Positions 17,292 through 26,626 are shown, counted from the stretch's first letter. The stretch is 64,000 nucleotides of DNA from Paenibacillus sonchi (GCF_016772475.1 NZ_CP068595.1:3100001-3164000); one strand, 5' to 3'. Made by a program: numbers and translations. The notes: generated by a model from the sequence alone, not told the origin.

Positions 17292-19976
17292 ATGAGAGCT
17301 AGGACTAAGAAAAAAACACGCAAACCACTTCATCTTTTACTAAAATTCGCAGCACTTGCCATCTTGTTTCTGTTATCCATCTCTGTCTTCGGAGAGGACG
17401 GGACCAATAAAGGCAAAGTGGAGGTAGATATGTCTGAACTGTCCGCCGCCAATGATGCGGGACCCGAGCTGCCGGAGGGCACGACCCTCTGGCAGCTCGG
17501 ACGGCATGACGGGTCCGATGCGGAATTTGCAGAGACCGGCACCTCTGATGGAAACGAAGCGATTAATATTGCTTCTCCGGCTTTGAAAGCTTCAGCACTC
17601 CAATCCATTCCTTCTGGGCTCAGAGGCGATACCAACCCTGAACTGCGGATTAAGTATAAATTGGATGAGATCCCGGAGAACGGGGTCTTATTTCGCGTAA
17701 GCATCCTTGATGCTTACAAATCCGTTCCGCAGATGAGCGTCTTTTCCAACCGTCAGCTATCGGGAATTATACAGATCGCCGGTATCGCCGGAACGGACAG
17801 CAAATACAATTTCCGTAAAACCTATGAGCTGTATATTCCCAAAGAACAGCTGGTTGCCGGCATTAATGAACTGAAGCTCCGGACTACACGCGGAATGTAT
17901 TCCTCAGATATGGAGGATAAATACAACTGGTGGACCTGGGATAATCTTAGTCTGGAGGCACTCAAGACGCCGATCAAGGAGCCGATTCACGGCAGCTATA
18001 CACTGACCGGGACTATGGTCAACAATAAGCAGTTTTATTTTGACGAAGGTGCGGTTACGCATCTGCCCTATATCATGAAGTGGCTCGGCGTAGCGTACAG
18101 CGGCAATATTATGCGTACCAGCTGTGCCAGCGATGTCGGACGCTCCTGTTCGAACATGGAAGAATACTACAAGGTGCTGAAGGATTACAATATGCAGGCT
18201 GTAGCCTTGTATCTGTACACTGGCGATATCAAACTTAATGAAGACGGCTCACTGCCGGAAACAGCAGAGAAGAAGCTGACGGATTATTTCGAGAAGTACA
18301 GCCCGTACTTCCAATATTATGAAGTGGACAATGAGCCGGGGCTGTTTAACCGCTCCAAGGCGGTTAATCTGGCGATTGCCGACTGGCTGAACAAGAAAGG
18401 CAAGACAATCGCCCCCCATCTGCAGACCGTGGCTCCAGGCTGGGCCTATTGGCCGGATTACAGCGATGATTCCTGCGGCAATCAGAAGGGCAGGGTGCGC
18501 CAGTGCGGCGACCCGGACGGCTGGGAACGTGATCCGAAGCAGCGGGACGAACTGGAGGAAGTGACCGATCTGACCAATGGGCATTCCTACGGCGATTCTT
18601 ATATTTTCAGCAACGGAGGCAGCTTTACCGAGAATCTGAAAACCTTCGGCGGAGCCGCAGACGGGCTTGGCAAAAAAATGCTGACGACCGAATTCGGGAC
18701 CTCCGACGCTCATGTGGATGCTTACCAATACGGGGCCTCCGAACGGACGGCCGCGGTGTTCGACCGGATTATGCGTGCGCATATCGGCTATGCGGATATG
18801 TTTGTCCAGCATGCCGCTTTTTTCAAAAACTTCAGTCTGTTCAAGTATGGCTTTAATCTGGAAGACCATGATCCGGTAAAAACGGAGATTTATTATACCA
18901 AGAAAGGCGAAGATTCACGTGTCAGCATCATGAGACGGCTGGATCTGGCTTATGCCACGCACGGCGCTCCGTTAAGCTACGAAATTACCAATAAGGATGC
19001 TCTGGCCGACAAGCTGGTGTATGTCCGTGCAGTCGATACCTCCACTCTGGAGCCTTTGGCCGGAACCGGAGCCACCTCGAACAAAGTATTGGTAAACTTC
19101 GTCAACTTTGAGGAAACACCGCAAACCGTCACTGTAAAAGTGAAGATGCCCAAGAAAACAGTGTATGAGGGCGAACGTTTCGGCAGCGGGGATACGTATG
19201 AAGAAGCCCGCAGCTATGTCTCGGGTAAAAGTGCTGGACCGACGCTTGAATTCAACGAAACACTCGCTCCCGGTGAGGCTGTACAGTATATTCTGGAGCC
19301 CTCCTCCGAGGTAGCGGATGTTGCACCCCAAGGTTTAAAGGCAGCAGCAGTCAAAGGACCCTCTGTTAAACTGAACTGGCTGGAGGCCCCCGGAGCAAGC
19401 TATGAAGTGCTCCGGGCCGACGGCTCCGGCAGTGATTTGAAGGTAATTGCCACCGGCATCAAGCAAACGGAATATACGGACGGCAGGCTGCAGGAGGGCA
19501 CATTGTACACATATGCAGTTCGTACAGCAGGTTCAAGTGTAGTGTCGGAGAAAACGCAGATCACAGCTACCGGACTGGTTCCCCTAGACCGTTCGGAGTG
19601 GAAGGTGTCATCCAATGTGAACACTCAGGCTTCAAGTCCGGCAAATGCCATTGACGGAGACAGGCGGACGCGCTGGGATACCGGCAAACACCAGGCCTCT
19701 GGGGAATATATCCAGATTGATCTGGCGGGTGTGCACTCGGTGGAAGCGATAGATTTGGACTATACCTTATCTTCTTATGATTATCCCCGGGGATATGAGC
19801 TGTATATTTCGGATGATGCAACAAGCTGGACCAAGATCGCTTCCGGTAAAGGAAGGTTTGAAAAGACCAAAATCGAATTCCCCGCAGTCAAAACAAGGTA
19901 TCTCCGGATTGTGCAGACCGGCTCGGGAGGGAATTACTGGTCCATTCATGAAATGCAAGTCTATTCAAGAGAATAA
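17292..19976 (+). CDS. Secreted clan GH-A-like glycosidase with Fn3-like and F5/8C (CBM32-like) domains
   Basis: An 894-residue exported protein with a basic N-terminus and one hydrophobic segment at about 16-34. A beta-rich region (about 60-230) precedes a putative TIM barrel. YYEVDNEPGLF carries the Asn-Glu-Pro motif (Glu348, candidate acid/base) and LTTEFGTSDAH the second glutamate (Glu467, candidate nucleophile), the layout of clan GH-A. A fibronectin-like segment (KLNWLEAPGASYEVLRADG) and a C-terminal discoidin-type domain (ASSPANAIDGDRRTRWDTG) follow. I cannot place it in a GH family. Several in-frame ATGs exist; 17292 has AGGA seven bases upstream. Its place 66 bases after the second GH26 gene suggests a joint role on the same polymer. 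Confidence 0.75.
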   Translation: MRARTKKKTRKPLHLLLKFAALAILFLLSISVFGEDGTNKGKVEVDMSELSAANDAGPELPEGTTLWQLGRHDGSDAEFAETGTSDGNEAINIASPALKASALQSIPSGLRGDTNPELRIKYKLDEIPENGVLFRVSILDAYKSVPQMSVFSNRQLSGIIQIAGIAGTDSKYNFRKTYELYIPKEQLVAGINELKLRTTRGMYSSDMEDKYNWWTWDNLSLEALKTPIKEPIHGSYTLTGTMVNNKQFYFDEGAVTHLPYIMKWLGVAYSGNIMRTSCASDVGRSCSNMEEYYKVLKDYNMQAVALYLYTGDIKLNEDGSLPETAEKKLTDYFEKYSPYFQYYEVDNEPGLFNRSKAVNLAIADWLNKKGKTIAPHLQTVAPGWAYWPDYSDDSCGNQKGRVRQCGDPDGWERDPKQRDELEEVTDLTNGHSYGDSYIFSNGGSFTENLKTFGGAADGLGKKMLTTEFGTSDAHVDAYQYGASERTAAVFDRIMRAHIGYADMFVQHAAFFKNFSLFKYGFNLEDHDPVKTEIYYTKKGEDSRVSIMRRLDLAYATHGAPLSYEITNKDALADKLVYVRAVDTSTLEPLAGTGATSNKVLVNFVNFEETPQTVTVKVKMPKKTVYEGERFGSGDTYEEARSYVSGKSAGPTLEFNETLAPGEAVQYILEPSSEVADVAPQGLKAAAVKGPSVKLNWLEAPGASYEVLRADGSGSDLKVIATGIKQTEYTDGRLQEGTLYTYAVRTAGSSVVSEKTQITATGLVPLDRSEWKVSSNVNTQASSPANAIDGDRRTRWDTGKHQASGEYIQIDLAGVHSVEAIDLDYTLSSYDYPRGYELYISDDATSWTKIASGKGRFEKTKIEFPAVKTRYLRIVQTGSGGNYWSIHEMQVYSRE

Positions 19977-19988
19977 GCCCATCCGAAT

Positions 19989-20023
19989 AACCTCCGTGGA
20001 TTTATGGACCACTGGGGTTTTTT
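19989..20023 (+). terminator. Rho-independent terminator after the glycosidase genes
   Basis: An 11-base stem AACCTCCGTGG / CCACTGGGGTT (one mismatch, one G-U pair) is followed by TTTTTT. It ends the EPS/glycosidase block. Confidence 0.75.
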
Positions 20024-20152
20024 ACTGTGAATTGGGAAAGCTGAAATAAGGGCAAGCGTTGCTTTGGGACTAGCGGGTATGGGGTAATAACGTACATATC
20101 AGACCAGCCTGGTGTGAAGAGCGTGACTTACAAGAAAGGCGGTACCTCAGAT

Positions 20153-21628
20153 ATGACTCATCTTGCGGACAATATTATTTTATTGCTGGCAGCGCTGCTG
20201 CTGGCCGGTGTGCTCTCTACCAAATTCTCCACGCGCTTTGGCATGCCCGCACTAGTGCTGTTCATCGCCGCGGGAATGGTGCTTAGCCGCTTTGTGTATT
20301 TCAACAATGCCTCGCTCACGCAGGTTGCCGGTATTTTTGCGCTGATTGTCATTTTGTTTGAGGGCGGGATGCAGACCAGCATCAAGGACATTCGGCCGAT
20401 CATGGCCCCTGCACTTTCTTTGGCGACGGTGGGCGTGCTGCTTACAACAGCGATTGTAGGAGTTTTCGCAAGGTTTGTGCTGGATGTGCCATGGGCGGAA
20501 AGTCTGTTGTTCGGAGCCATTGTGGGCTCCACTGATGCGGCGGCGGTATTCTCTGTCCTCGGCGGCAAAAATATTGACAAGCGCCTGACGTCTACGCTTG
20601 AGGCGGAGTCAGGCAGCAACGACCCCATGGCAGTGTTTCTGACCGTATCGCTGATTGAATGGATTCAGCATCCTGATACCGCCATCTGGAGCCTCCTGCT
20701 GTCTTTTGTATGGGAGATGGGGATAGGACTGGTGATGGGAGTAGCGGTCGGTAAGCTTGCCGTTTATCTGATCAACCGGATTAATCTCGATTCTACCGGG
20801 CTCTATCCGGTCATGGCGATTGGGTTCGCCGTGCTGGCCTATGGACTTGCAGCCATGGTCCATAGCAGCGGCCTGCTGGCGGTATATGTCATAGGCCTGA
20901 CTTTGGGAAATTCCGAGCTGATGTATCACCGGACGATCATGAATTTTAACCACGGCTTCGCATGGATGATGCAAATTGCCATGTTCACACTGCTGGGGCT
21001 GCTTGTGTTTCCGAATGAACTGGCGGACATTGCCTGGGAGGGCCTTCTGCTGTCCGTTATTCTTATGCTGATTGCAAGGCCGGCGGGAGTATTCCTGAGC
21101 CTGCTGTTTGCCAGATTCTCATTCCGGGAGAAAACATTGATCTCCTGGGCGGGCCTGCGCGGCGCGGTACCGATTGTACTCGCGACTTATCCGCTGCTGG
21201 CGGGACTTCCGCAAGGGCGGTTATTCTTTAATGTTGTATTTTTTGTGGTATTGACCTCGGCGGTCATTCAGGGGACAACCATTTCTCCGCTGGCCTCCCG
21301 GTTAAGGCTTGTCGGAAAAGACGATGCCCAGCCTTCGCTTATGGAGCTGGTGGCGCTCGGCAAGACGGATTCTGAATTCAATCATATTGCCATTGACAGG
21401 CATATGCCTATAGCCGGGATGCAAATCGCGCAGATAGGGCTTCCCGAGGATATTCTCTTCACCGCCATCATCCGTAATAAAAGTATTGTGACCCCGCATG
21501 GGAACACAGTCATCGAACCGGGAGACACAGTATATGTGCTCAGTCCAAAATCAAAGCGTGACGAGATGCGGGCCTTCTTCCGCAGCGGTAAAGGAAAGGT
21601 GGCAGAATCCAATCTGCCGATAATGTAA
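20153..21628 (+). CDS. Cation/proton antiporter (CPA1, NhaP2/CvrA-like) with C-terminal RCK_C domain
   Basis: A 491-residue protein. Twelve or so membrane helices span residues 1-390, with the family motifs GSTDAAAVFSVL and AESGSNDPMAVF (the Asn-Asp ion-binding pair). A cytoplasmic TrkA-C/RCK_C domain follows at about 405-485 (ITPHGNTVIEPGDTVYVLSP-like fold, here IVTPHGNTVIEPGDTVYVL). Such proteins exchange K+ or Na+ for H+, and the RCK_C part senses nucleotides or c-di-AMP in some relatives. I chose the ATG at 20153 with GAAAGGCGG ahead; a GTG at 20114 is possible. It stands alone, behind a terminator. Confidence 0.9.
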   Translation: MTHLADNIILLLAALLLAGVLSTKFSTRFGMPALVLFIAAGMVLSRFVYFNNASLTQVAGIFALIVILFEGGMQTSIKDIRPIMAPALSLATVGVLLTTAIVGVFARFVLDVPWAESLLFGAIVGSTDAAAVFSVLGGKNIDKRLTSTLEAESGSNDPMAVFLTVSLIEWIQHPDTAIWSLLLSFVWEMGIGLVMGVAVGKLAVYLINRINLDSTGLYPVMAIGFAVLAYGLAAMVHSSGLLAVYVIGLTLGNSELMYHRTIMNFNHGFAWMMQIAMFTLLGLLVFPNELADIAWEGLLLSVILMLIARPAGVFLSLLFARFSFREKTLISWAGLRGAVPIVLATYPLLAGLPQGRLFFNVVFFVVLTSAVIQGTTISPLASRLRLVGKDDAQPSLMELVALGKTDSEFNHIAIDRHMPIAGMQIAQIGLPEDILFTAIIRNKSIVTPHGNTVIEPGDTVYVLSPKSKRDEMRAFFRSGKGKVAESNLPIM

Positions 21629-21774
21629 TCTTATCTGCCGCAATGGAGTAATTTATGTCAATTCGGCAGCATTTGGCTAAATGTGATAGAAATAATAGGT
21701 GCAGAAAGGGGAGTGTGCTAGAATTTGCAGCAGTTCCATGTCATATGAATCGGACACCGTTATTTCAGGATAGC

Positions 21775-21828
21775 TTGCAATACTCTAAGCAATATGTTAA
21801 ATTGTATATAGATTTAGAATGAGTCTAA
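21775..21828 (+). promoter_or_regulatory. dps promoter with PerR-like box
   Basis: A -35-like TTGCAA (21775-21780) and -10-like TAAATT (21798-21803) are 17 bases apart. Just downstream, TTAGAATGAGTCTAA at 21814-21828 is a dyad that resembles the PerR consensus TTATAATNATTATAA at 11 of 14 positions, and the symmetric arms continue to ATTTAGA/TCTAAAT. In Bacillus the orthologous mrgA gene is repressed by PerR, so peroxide induction is a reasonable expectation here. Confidence 0.6.
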
Positions 21829-21868
21829 ATACAAATAACAAATAAATAAGCCATAGGAGGTTATTCGA

Positions 21869-22324
21869 ATGAGTACACAAATCAAGAGTCATACTGAACT
21901 GCACACTGCCTTAAACCGTCAGACCGCAAATTGGACGCTGCTGGGAGTGAAGCTGCATCATTACCACTGGTATGTGAGCGGGCCGCAATTCTTCACGCTC
22001 CACGCTAAATTTGAAGAGCTGTATACAGAAGCTGCCACATATGTGGATGATCTGGCTGAGCGCCTTCTGGCCATCGGAGGCCAACCGGCTTCAACGATGA
22101 CACAATATCTGGCTCTCTCCGATCTTAAAGAAGCTTCTGGAGGAGAAACCGCACAGGAAATGGTAGCCCAGCTGGTTAAGGACTTTGCTGTTGTGACCGG
22201 GGAATTGAAGAGCACGATCTCGGCTGCGGAAGAACTGGGCGACCAGCCTACTGCCGACCTGCTGACTGGAATAAGAACCAGCGTGGAGAAATCCGCCTGG
22301 ATGCTGAACGCATTCTTGGCTTAA
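21869..22324 (+). CDS. Dps/MrgA-type ferritin-like DNA-binding stress protein
   Basis: A 151-residue four-helix protein that forms dodecamers, oxidises and stores iron and protects DNA. The signature HHYHWYVSGPQFFTLHAKFEEL contains the intersubunit ferroxidase ligands, and YVDDLAERLLAIGGQP follows as in Bacillus MrgA. AGGAGGTTATTCG precedes the ATG. Upstream is a PerR-like box, downstream a strong terminator, so it is a single-gene unit. Confidence 0.95.
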   Translation: MSTQIKSHTELHTALNRQTANWTLLGVKLHHYHWYVSGPQFFTLHAKFEELYTEAATYVDDLAERLLAIGGQPASTMTQYLALSDLKEASGGETAQEMVAQLVKDFAVVTGELKSTISAAEELGDQPTADLLTGIRTSVEKSAWMLNAFLA

Positions 22325-22344
22325 ATCCAAGCTGCAGCATCAAC

Positions 22345-22384
22345 AAAGAGCGCCGCGCGAAGAGATTCGCGCGGCGCTCTTTTA
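22345..22384. terminator. Bidirectional terminator between dps and AIM24 gene
   Basis: A 16-bp perfect stem (AAGAGCGCCGCGCGAA and its complement) around a 4-base loop, with T-rich flanks on both strands. It lies between two convergent genes and can serve both. Confidence 0.92.
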
Positions 22385-22407
22385 CAATCGAATAACCGAT
22401 ATCGGGG

Positions 22408-23112
22408 TTACTTGATGAAGACCCCGCCAAAGGGCAAGGCTTCACGCAGAAAACGCTTGATAATGCCGTCCTCATTATTATCGCGTTCGAAGCGGCGGCT
22501 CTGGCGTCCGGCCTGAAACATTACCGGCCCGTGGCCGGTCATTTTCCAGTGATAGCTCATATGCTGGCTGGCTAAGTGATTGCCGTAGACGGTCAGCTCC
22601 AGCTTGGCGTTTTCGGGGTAAGCAATGATACTGCCAGCGTCCACATACAGCGGATCAAAGGGGTGCAGCTCGGCTTCACATACGGTTCCCTCGGTCAGAA
22701 TGCCGATGCTGCCCGGCCCCGAGAACTTAACCTTGATCACATCGCGTGTAACAAGCATATTCTTCATGCTCAGGACCCTGGTCTGCATAGTAATTCCTTT
22801 GCTGTAGAAGAACAGATGCCTGAAGTCATAGAGCAGATCGCTTTTCCCGTCCAGCTGGAAGGTTTTGACCCTGTAGCCGGGAGGCAGGGCGGCAACGAAG
22901 CGGCAAGGGCCGGTCATATCCGAGCGGATCAGCTTCCGTTTGCGGTACATTCCCTTGACATCCATCAGCCTGTCCGCGCGGCCTGAAGAAGGGCCCTGAT
23001 AGGCGATAATTTGCTGCGGATGCAGCACATGAATTTCTTCGTTCACGTCAACAGTGAAGGCCACGGCTTGTCCGCTGCCGCTGTCACCTTCATCCTGGAC
23101 ATCGATGTTCAT
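22408..23112 (-). CDS. AIM24 family protein
   Basis: A 234-residue beta-rich protein of the AIM24 family (named after a yeast mitochondrial protein; the bacterial role is not established). It shows the family pattern of repeated strands with MQTRVLSMKNMLVTRDVIKV-type segments and GPGSIGILTEGTV. It has no signal peptide or membrane helix. The start is preceded on the minus strand by GAGGGAGTGTAAACT. It is followed upstream by a small coiled-coil membrane protein gene on the same strand 24 bases away, so the two may be co-transcribed. Confidence 0.85.
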   Translation of the reverse strand: MNIDVQDEGDSGSGQAVAFTVDVNEEIHVLHPQQIIAYQGPSSGRADRLMDVKGMYRKRKLIRSDMTGPCRFVAALPPGYRVKTFQLDGKSDLLYDFRHLFFYSKGITMQTRVLSMKNMLVTRDVIKVKFSGPGSIGILTEGTVCEAELHPFDPLYVDAGSIIAYPENAKLELTVYGNHLASQHMSYHWKMTGHGPVMFQAGRQSRRFERDNNEDGIIKRFLREALPFGGVFIK

Positions 23113-23136
23113 AGTTTACACTCCCTCATGTACACA

Positions 23137-23604
23137 TTAACGCAGGCGGTCGCTTTTTCTGGATCTGTGGCGCATGCCCAGCCGCAGCAGCCGGATCAGC
23201 ACGAAGTAACCGAGTATCAGTGCAAGTCCGGTAATGACGGTGATTTTAATCCGGTTATAGTAGTTCTCCCTCGCTGTACGGTCATTTTTCAGTTCATCCA
23301 CCACTTGGCTGAGCTGGCGGTTCTGCTCCTGCAGGGCCGCGTTCTGGGCCTGATAATCAGCCATCTGCTGCAGGGTTTGCCCAAGCTGTTCCTTGGTCTG
23401 CTGCAGCTCCTCCGTAGTCTGCCTGTAGCTCTCCTGCAACTGGTTGACCTCGCCGGGAAGCTCCGAGAAATTCTGCAATCCATTATATAAGTCACTGAAA
23501 TAATTAGCCTTTGCCGCAGGAGCGGGAAATATGGCTGACAATCCCAGGAGCAGCATTACTGAACATAACAGCTTTGCATAAGGATGTTTTACTTTTGGCT
23601 TCAT
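23137..23604 (-). CDS. Small exported coiled-coil protein with C-terminal membrane helix
   Basis: A 155-residue protein that I do not recognise. An N-terminal signal-like segment (LLCSVMLLLGLSAIF, then PAPAAKA) is followed by a Gln-rich coiled coil at about 40-105 (ESYRQTTEELQQTKEQLGQT) and one membrane helix (ITVITGLALILGYFVLIRLL) with a basic tail. The layout is that of a membrane-anchored extracytoplasmic coiled coil. The ATG at 23604 is chosen because AGGTGGTG lies nine bases upstream; GTG codons at 23619 are alternatives. It lies just upstream of the AIM24 gene on the same strand. Confidence 0.7.
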   Translation of the reverse strand: MKPKVKHPYAKLLCSVMLLLGLSAIFPAPAAKANYFSDLYNGLQNFSELPGEVNQLQESYRQTTEELQQTKEQLGQTLQQMADYQAQNAALQEQNRQLSQVVDELKNDRTARENYYNRIKITVITGLALILGYFVLIRLLRLGMRHRSRKSDRLR

Positions 23605-23875
23605 TTCTGTAATCACCACCTGGTATAGACTGGGCTTCCTTTTTATTTTAACATAGCAGAACTGGCTTGGCTCGGCATCTGGTGCCGCGGAAGTGGCGCA
23701 ATTTGACGGTTTGGGCGATATTTTGTCCCCGGCAAGAGTTTACAAGTTTTTACCCTGCAGTCCAGGAGGATAACCATATCTACAGGTAATTCCGGATTCA
23801 GGCCATCAAGGTTTCTTTTTGCTACCGTTCCTGGCTGAATTCACGTATACTTTGTACGGAAAGGGGCTGCACGCT

Positions 23876-24562
23876 ATGAACAAATGGCTCAAAACCCTGC
23901 TGTTTCTTGCAGGTTCCGCTTTACTGACCCGGCTGATTCCATTTTCCTCCCTGTTCCGCAATCTGGATACGATGTTCCATGAATTTGGCCATGCGCTTGT
24001 CACACTGCTGCTCTCGGGAAGTGTGCTGCGCATTGAATTGTATGCAGATCATAGCGGAGTAACCTACTCGGCTATAGAAGCGGGCGGGAAGGCGGTTCTG
24101 GTTTCACTGGCGGGTTATACGCTGGCGTCATTATTCTCACTTCTGCTGTTTTATTTGTATAACAGGGGGTGGTATAGATGGGGGCTGCTGCTGGCATCCG
24201 GTGTGGCATTGGTGATGCTTGTCCTGTATGTGCGGGGCGGTTTCGGAATGCTGTGGCTGGGCGGGTTCATCCTGCTGAATGTCGTCATGCTGTTCGTCTG
24301 GCCAAAGGCCGGCAAATATTATTATTTATTTCTGGCCTTCCTCACCCTTGAGGAATCTGTCATGAGTTCGCTGTTTCTGGTCTCGGCTGCGGCGGTTACC
24401 CCGGGACGTGCAGGAGATGCCGCGAATCTGGCACGGCTTACTCCGCTGCCTGCGATTGTCTGGGCGCTTTTGTTTTTGGTATTCTCGCTGTTGTGTGCAA
24501 AATGGGCGCTGGGATTTTTCTTCAAGGAAGAGCGGGGCAGACGCAGTTCTGCAAGTTACTAA
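23876..24562 (+). CDS. M50B-like membrane metalloprotease family protein
   Basis: A 228-residue membrane protein with about six helices. FHEFGHAL places an HExxH zinc motif at residues 35-39 in the first helical region, as in the peptidase M50B-like family (relatives of site-2 proteases). The substrate is unknown. The start at 23876 has GGAAAGGGGCTG upstream and gives a normal N-terminus (MNKWLKTLLFLAGSA); a longer frame from 23819 has no ribosome site. A terminator follows 46 bases after the stop. Confidence 0.8.
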   Translation: MNKWLKTLLFLAGSALLTRLIPFSSLFRNLDTMFHEFGHALVTLLLSGSVLRIELYADHSGVTYSAIEAGGKAVLVSLAGYTLASLFSLLLFYLYNRGWYRWGLLLASGVALVMLVLYVRGGFGMLWLGGFILLNVVMLFVWPKAGKYYYLFLAFLTLEESVMSSLFLVSAAAVTPGRAGDAANLARLTPLPAIVWALLFLVFSLLCAKWALGFFFKEERGRRSSASY

Positions 24563-24607
24563 AATGAGTATTTATCGCCATGTTTCGACAAAAGAATGTT
24601 CATTCGC

Positions 24608-24648
24608 AAAGAGGCGTTCCCCTTTTAAAGGGGAGTGCCTCTTTTTTT
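24608..24648 (+). terminator. Rho-independent terminator after the M50B-like gene
   Basis: The stem AGAGGC-GTTCCCCTTT with AAAGGGGAG-TGCCTCT is followed by seven T residues. Confidence 0.88.
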
Positions 24649-24746
24649 GTCGATATTATAGGACCGAACATATATTCCATGACAAGGAGTTGTCCGCCAA
24701 TATTGGTACATTAATAGAAGACCCAGAAAAAGAAAGAGGTGGAAAT

Positions 24747-25430
24747 ATGCAAGCAAGTTTTCAGCCCACATTTACGTGGAGCCAGGAACGGATTTTTGCA
24801 GCCGGTGCGCAGAATGTAGTTCTGCTTATCGAGTGGAAGGGAATCTCCAATCCTGAGGAATCCCGCAAGCGGACCCGGAAGGTGGTGGCCCGTGAGATTG
24901 AACTTAGAGTCTGGCTGGAAGCACATGTAACCTTCAACAGATGTCATGGCTGCAACGCAGAAGCCGGGGAGGGGCGTTCTATCCTGCTTAAGCTTGGCAA
25001 ACTATATTCCAAAACACGGAAATACATCGCTTTGGAATTCACGATGGCGGCCAAACCGGCAGGCATTCATGAAGCCCTCTGGCTGCAATGGCAGTATAAA
25101 CAGCCTCCGGTAGAACGGATCCGGGAGCTGCCTCTCAAAAAGCTCAGCCTGGAATATACACATCATACAGATGTCCTGTCCGAGCGGTGCTGCTTCCATG
25201 TCGAGAAACACCTGGAACTCTTGAAGACAGAAAAACTGCTGGAAGAAGTGGCGGTGCAGCGCACCAAAGGCAACATCCAGACGGAGTTCGAGCATCTTCG
25301 CCGGCAGGCAGACGATTTACTGCTGCTGGCCGCCAGATCCGGAGATATGCAGCTTGTGAAAGAAGCGGAAACAGTGTATAAACAGCTTGACGCAAAGAGT
25401 CAAGTCTGGCGGAGGACAGCAACAAGATAG
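24747..25430 (+). CDS. Conserved-looking protein of unknown function
   Basis: A 227-residue soluble protein that I do not recognise. The N-terminal half looks beta-rich (VVLLIEWKG, REIELRVWLEAHVTF, KYIALEFTMAAKP) and the C-terminal third is helical and charged (HVEKHLELLKTEKLLEEVAV, EFEHLRRQADDLLLLAARSG). A CHGC cysteine pair is present near residue 66. The ATG at 24747 has AGAAAGAGGTGG in front; the open frame extends to 24408 but crosses the terminator and the preceding gene. It may be related to the non-catalytic region that follows vWA domains in some proteins, but I could not confirm this. Confidence 0.6.
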   Translation: MQASFQPTFTWSQERIFAAGAQNVVLLIEWKGISNPEESRKRTRKVVAREIELRVWLEAHVTFNRCHGCNAEAGEGRSILLKLGKLYSKTRKYIALEFTMAAKPAGIHEALWLQWQYKQPPVERIRELPLKKLSLEYTHHTDVLSERCCFHVEKHLELLKTEKLLEEVAVQRTKGNIQTEFEHLRRQADDLLLLAARSGDMQLVKEAETVYKQLDAKSQVWRRTATR

Positions 25431-25660
25431 GGGGGCTGCGGGCATTGTACGCGACCCTGCCAGTACATACATAAGCATATTCATTCATAATCTTTTGCGG
25501 GGATTAGTTAACAATCAACGATTTATAAGTGTGGTAATGTAGTAAAATAGTTCTATTATCTTTATTAATTTGGGTTATTACATCAATGGTTATAGATATA
25601 TATAACTAATTTATTTAAAATAATGGGTCTATTTTACCATAAACTCAAGGGGAACTGAAT

Positions 25661-26626
25661 ATGACAGACCGATTAATCCGGCTAATGCGCATTATTACGC
25701 TAGTGCAAGCCAAACCGGGAATTTTGGCCCGCGAACTGGCGGAACGCTGCGGCAACAGCGAGAGAACGATATACCGGGATATGGATGCGCTAAGCGCCAT
25801 GCACATCCCTATCATCCATTTGGGACATGGGAAAGGATACGCCTTTATCGGTAATTTTGCATTATATCCTCTGGATTGGTCGGAAGAAGAATCGGCCGCA
25901 TTTTCACAGCTGCGGGGCATTATGAATGACATCAAAAACATACTGCCTCCCGGCTTTGAGAGCGCCTATGAGAAAGTAATGGCCGCAGCCTACAAGCAGA
26001 AGGCGGAAAGGGAAGAAACGATGGAAACTGCCAAAAGAGAAGCTGGACAGCTATGGATGGAAAGGAGCGGGTACCAGGATGACCCGCCGCTCTTTTTGAC
26101 CGAGGTATTGAACGCCATTATGAAGCAAAACAGCATTCTGGCCGACTACAGCGAGAATGCCTATGCTGAAAGAGACATCCAGATTGATCCATACTGCCTT
26201 GTTCCCTTAGAGAATCGTTATCATCTAATCGGATTTTGTCATCGTTTCGGGATTATCCGGACTTTTCATCTTCATGGGTTCTCGAATGTGAAGCCGACGA
26301 ATCTTTGGTTTTCCAAAGAGCAATTTGATTTGCAGGCCTTTATGGAGCAGAAGTGGTCGCTCGACCGGGATAGTCTGCAGGTAGAGTTCAAGATCAGGTT
26401 TTCGGAGCAGATAATAGACCGGATCAAATACGAGGATATGTTCGTGAAACCCAGCAAGGTGGACCTCCAGACCAGGTGTCTGCATTTTAAAGTAGCCATA
26501 GAACAGGACATCGGCTTTGTCCGCTGGATTCTGAATTTTGAAGAAGAGGCTGAAATTATGGAGCCGCTATATTACCGGGAGATGTTGAGACATCAGCTGG
26601 AGAAATGGCTGTCGCTATATAAATAG
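25661..26626 (+). CDS. WYL-domain transcriptional regulator (DeoR/YafY type)
   Basis: A 321-residue regulator. An N-terminal winged helix (LMRIITLVQAKPGILARELA, then NSERTIYRDMDAL) is followed by a linker and a WYL ligand-sensing domain (IQIDPYCLVPLENRYHLIGF, RTFHLHGFSNV), then a C-terminal dimerisation segment (WILNFEEEAEIMEPLYYREM). WYL regulators sense nucleotides or other small effectors. AAGGGGAACTGAAT precedes the ATG. It lies upstream of and in line with the peptide transporter genes with a 253-bp AT-rich gap, so it is a candidate regulator of them; that link is inference. Confidence 0.9.
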   Translation: MTDRLIRLMRIITLVQAKPGILARELAERCGNSERTIYRDMDALSAMHIPIIHLGHGKGYAFIGNFALYPLDWSEEESAAFSQLRGIMNDIKNILPPGFESAYEKVMAAAYKQKAEREETMETAKREAGQLWMERSGYQDDPPLFLTEVLNAIMKQNSILADYSENAYAERDIQIDPYCLVPLENRYHLIGFCHRFGIIRTFHLHGFSNVKPTNLWFSKEQFDLQAFMEQKWSLDRDSLQVEFKIRFSEQIIDRIKYEDMFVKPSKVDLQTRCLHFKVAIEQDIGFVRWILNFEEEAEIMEPLYYREMLRHQLEKWLSLYK

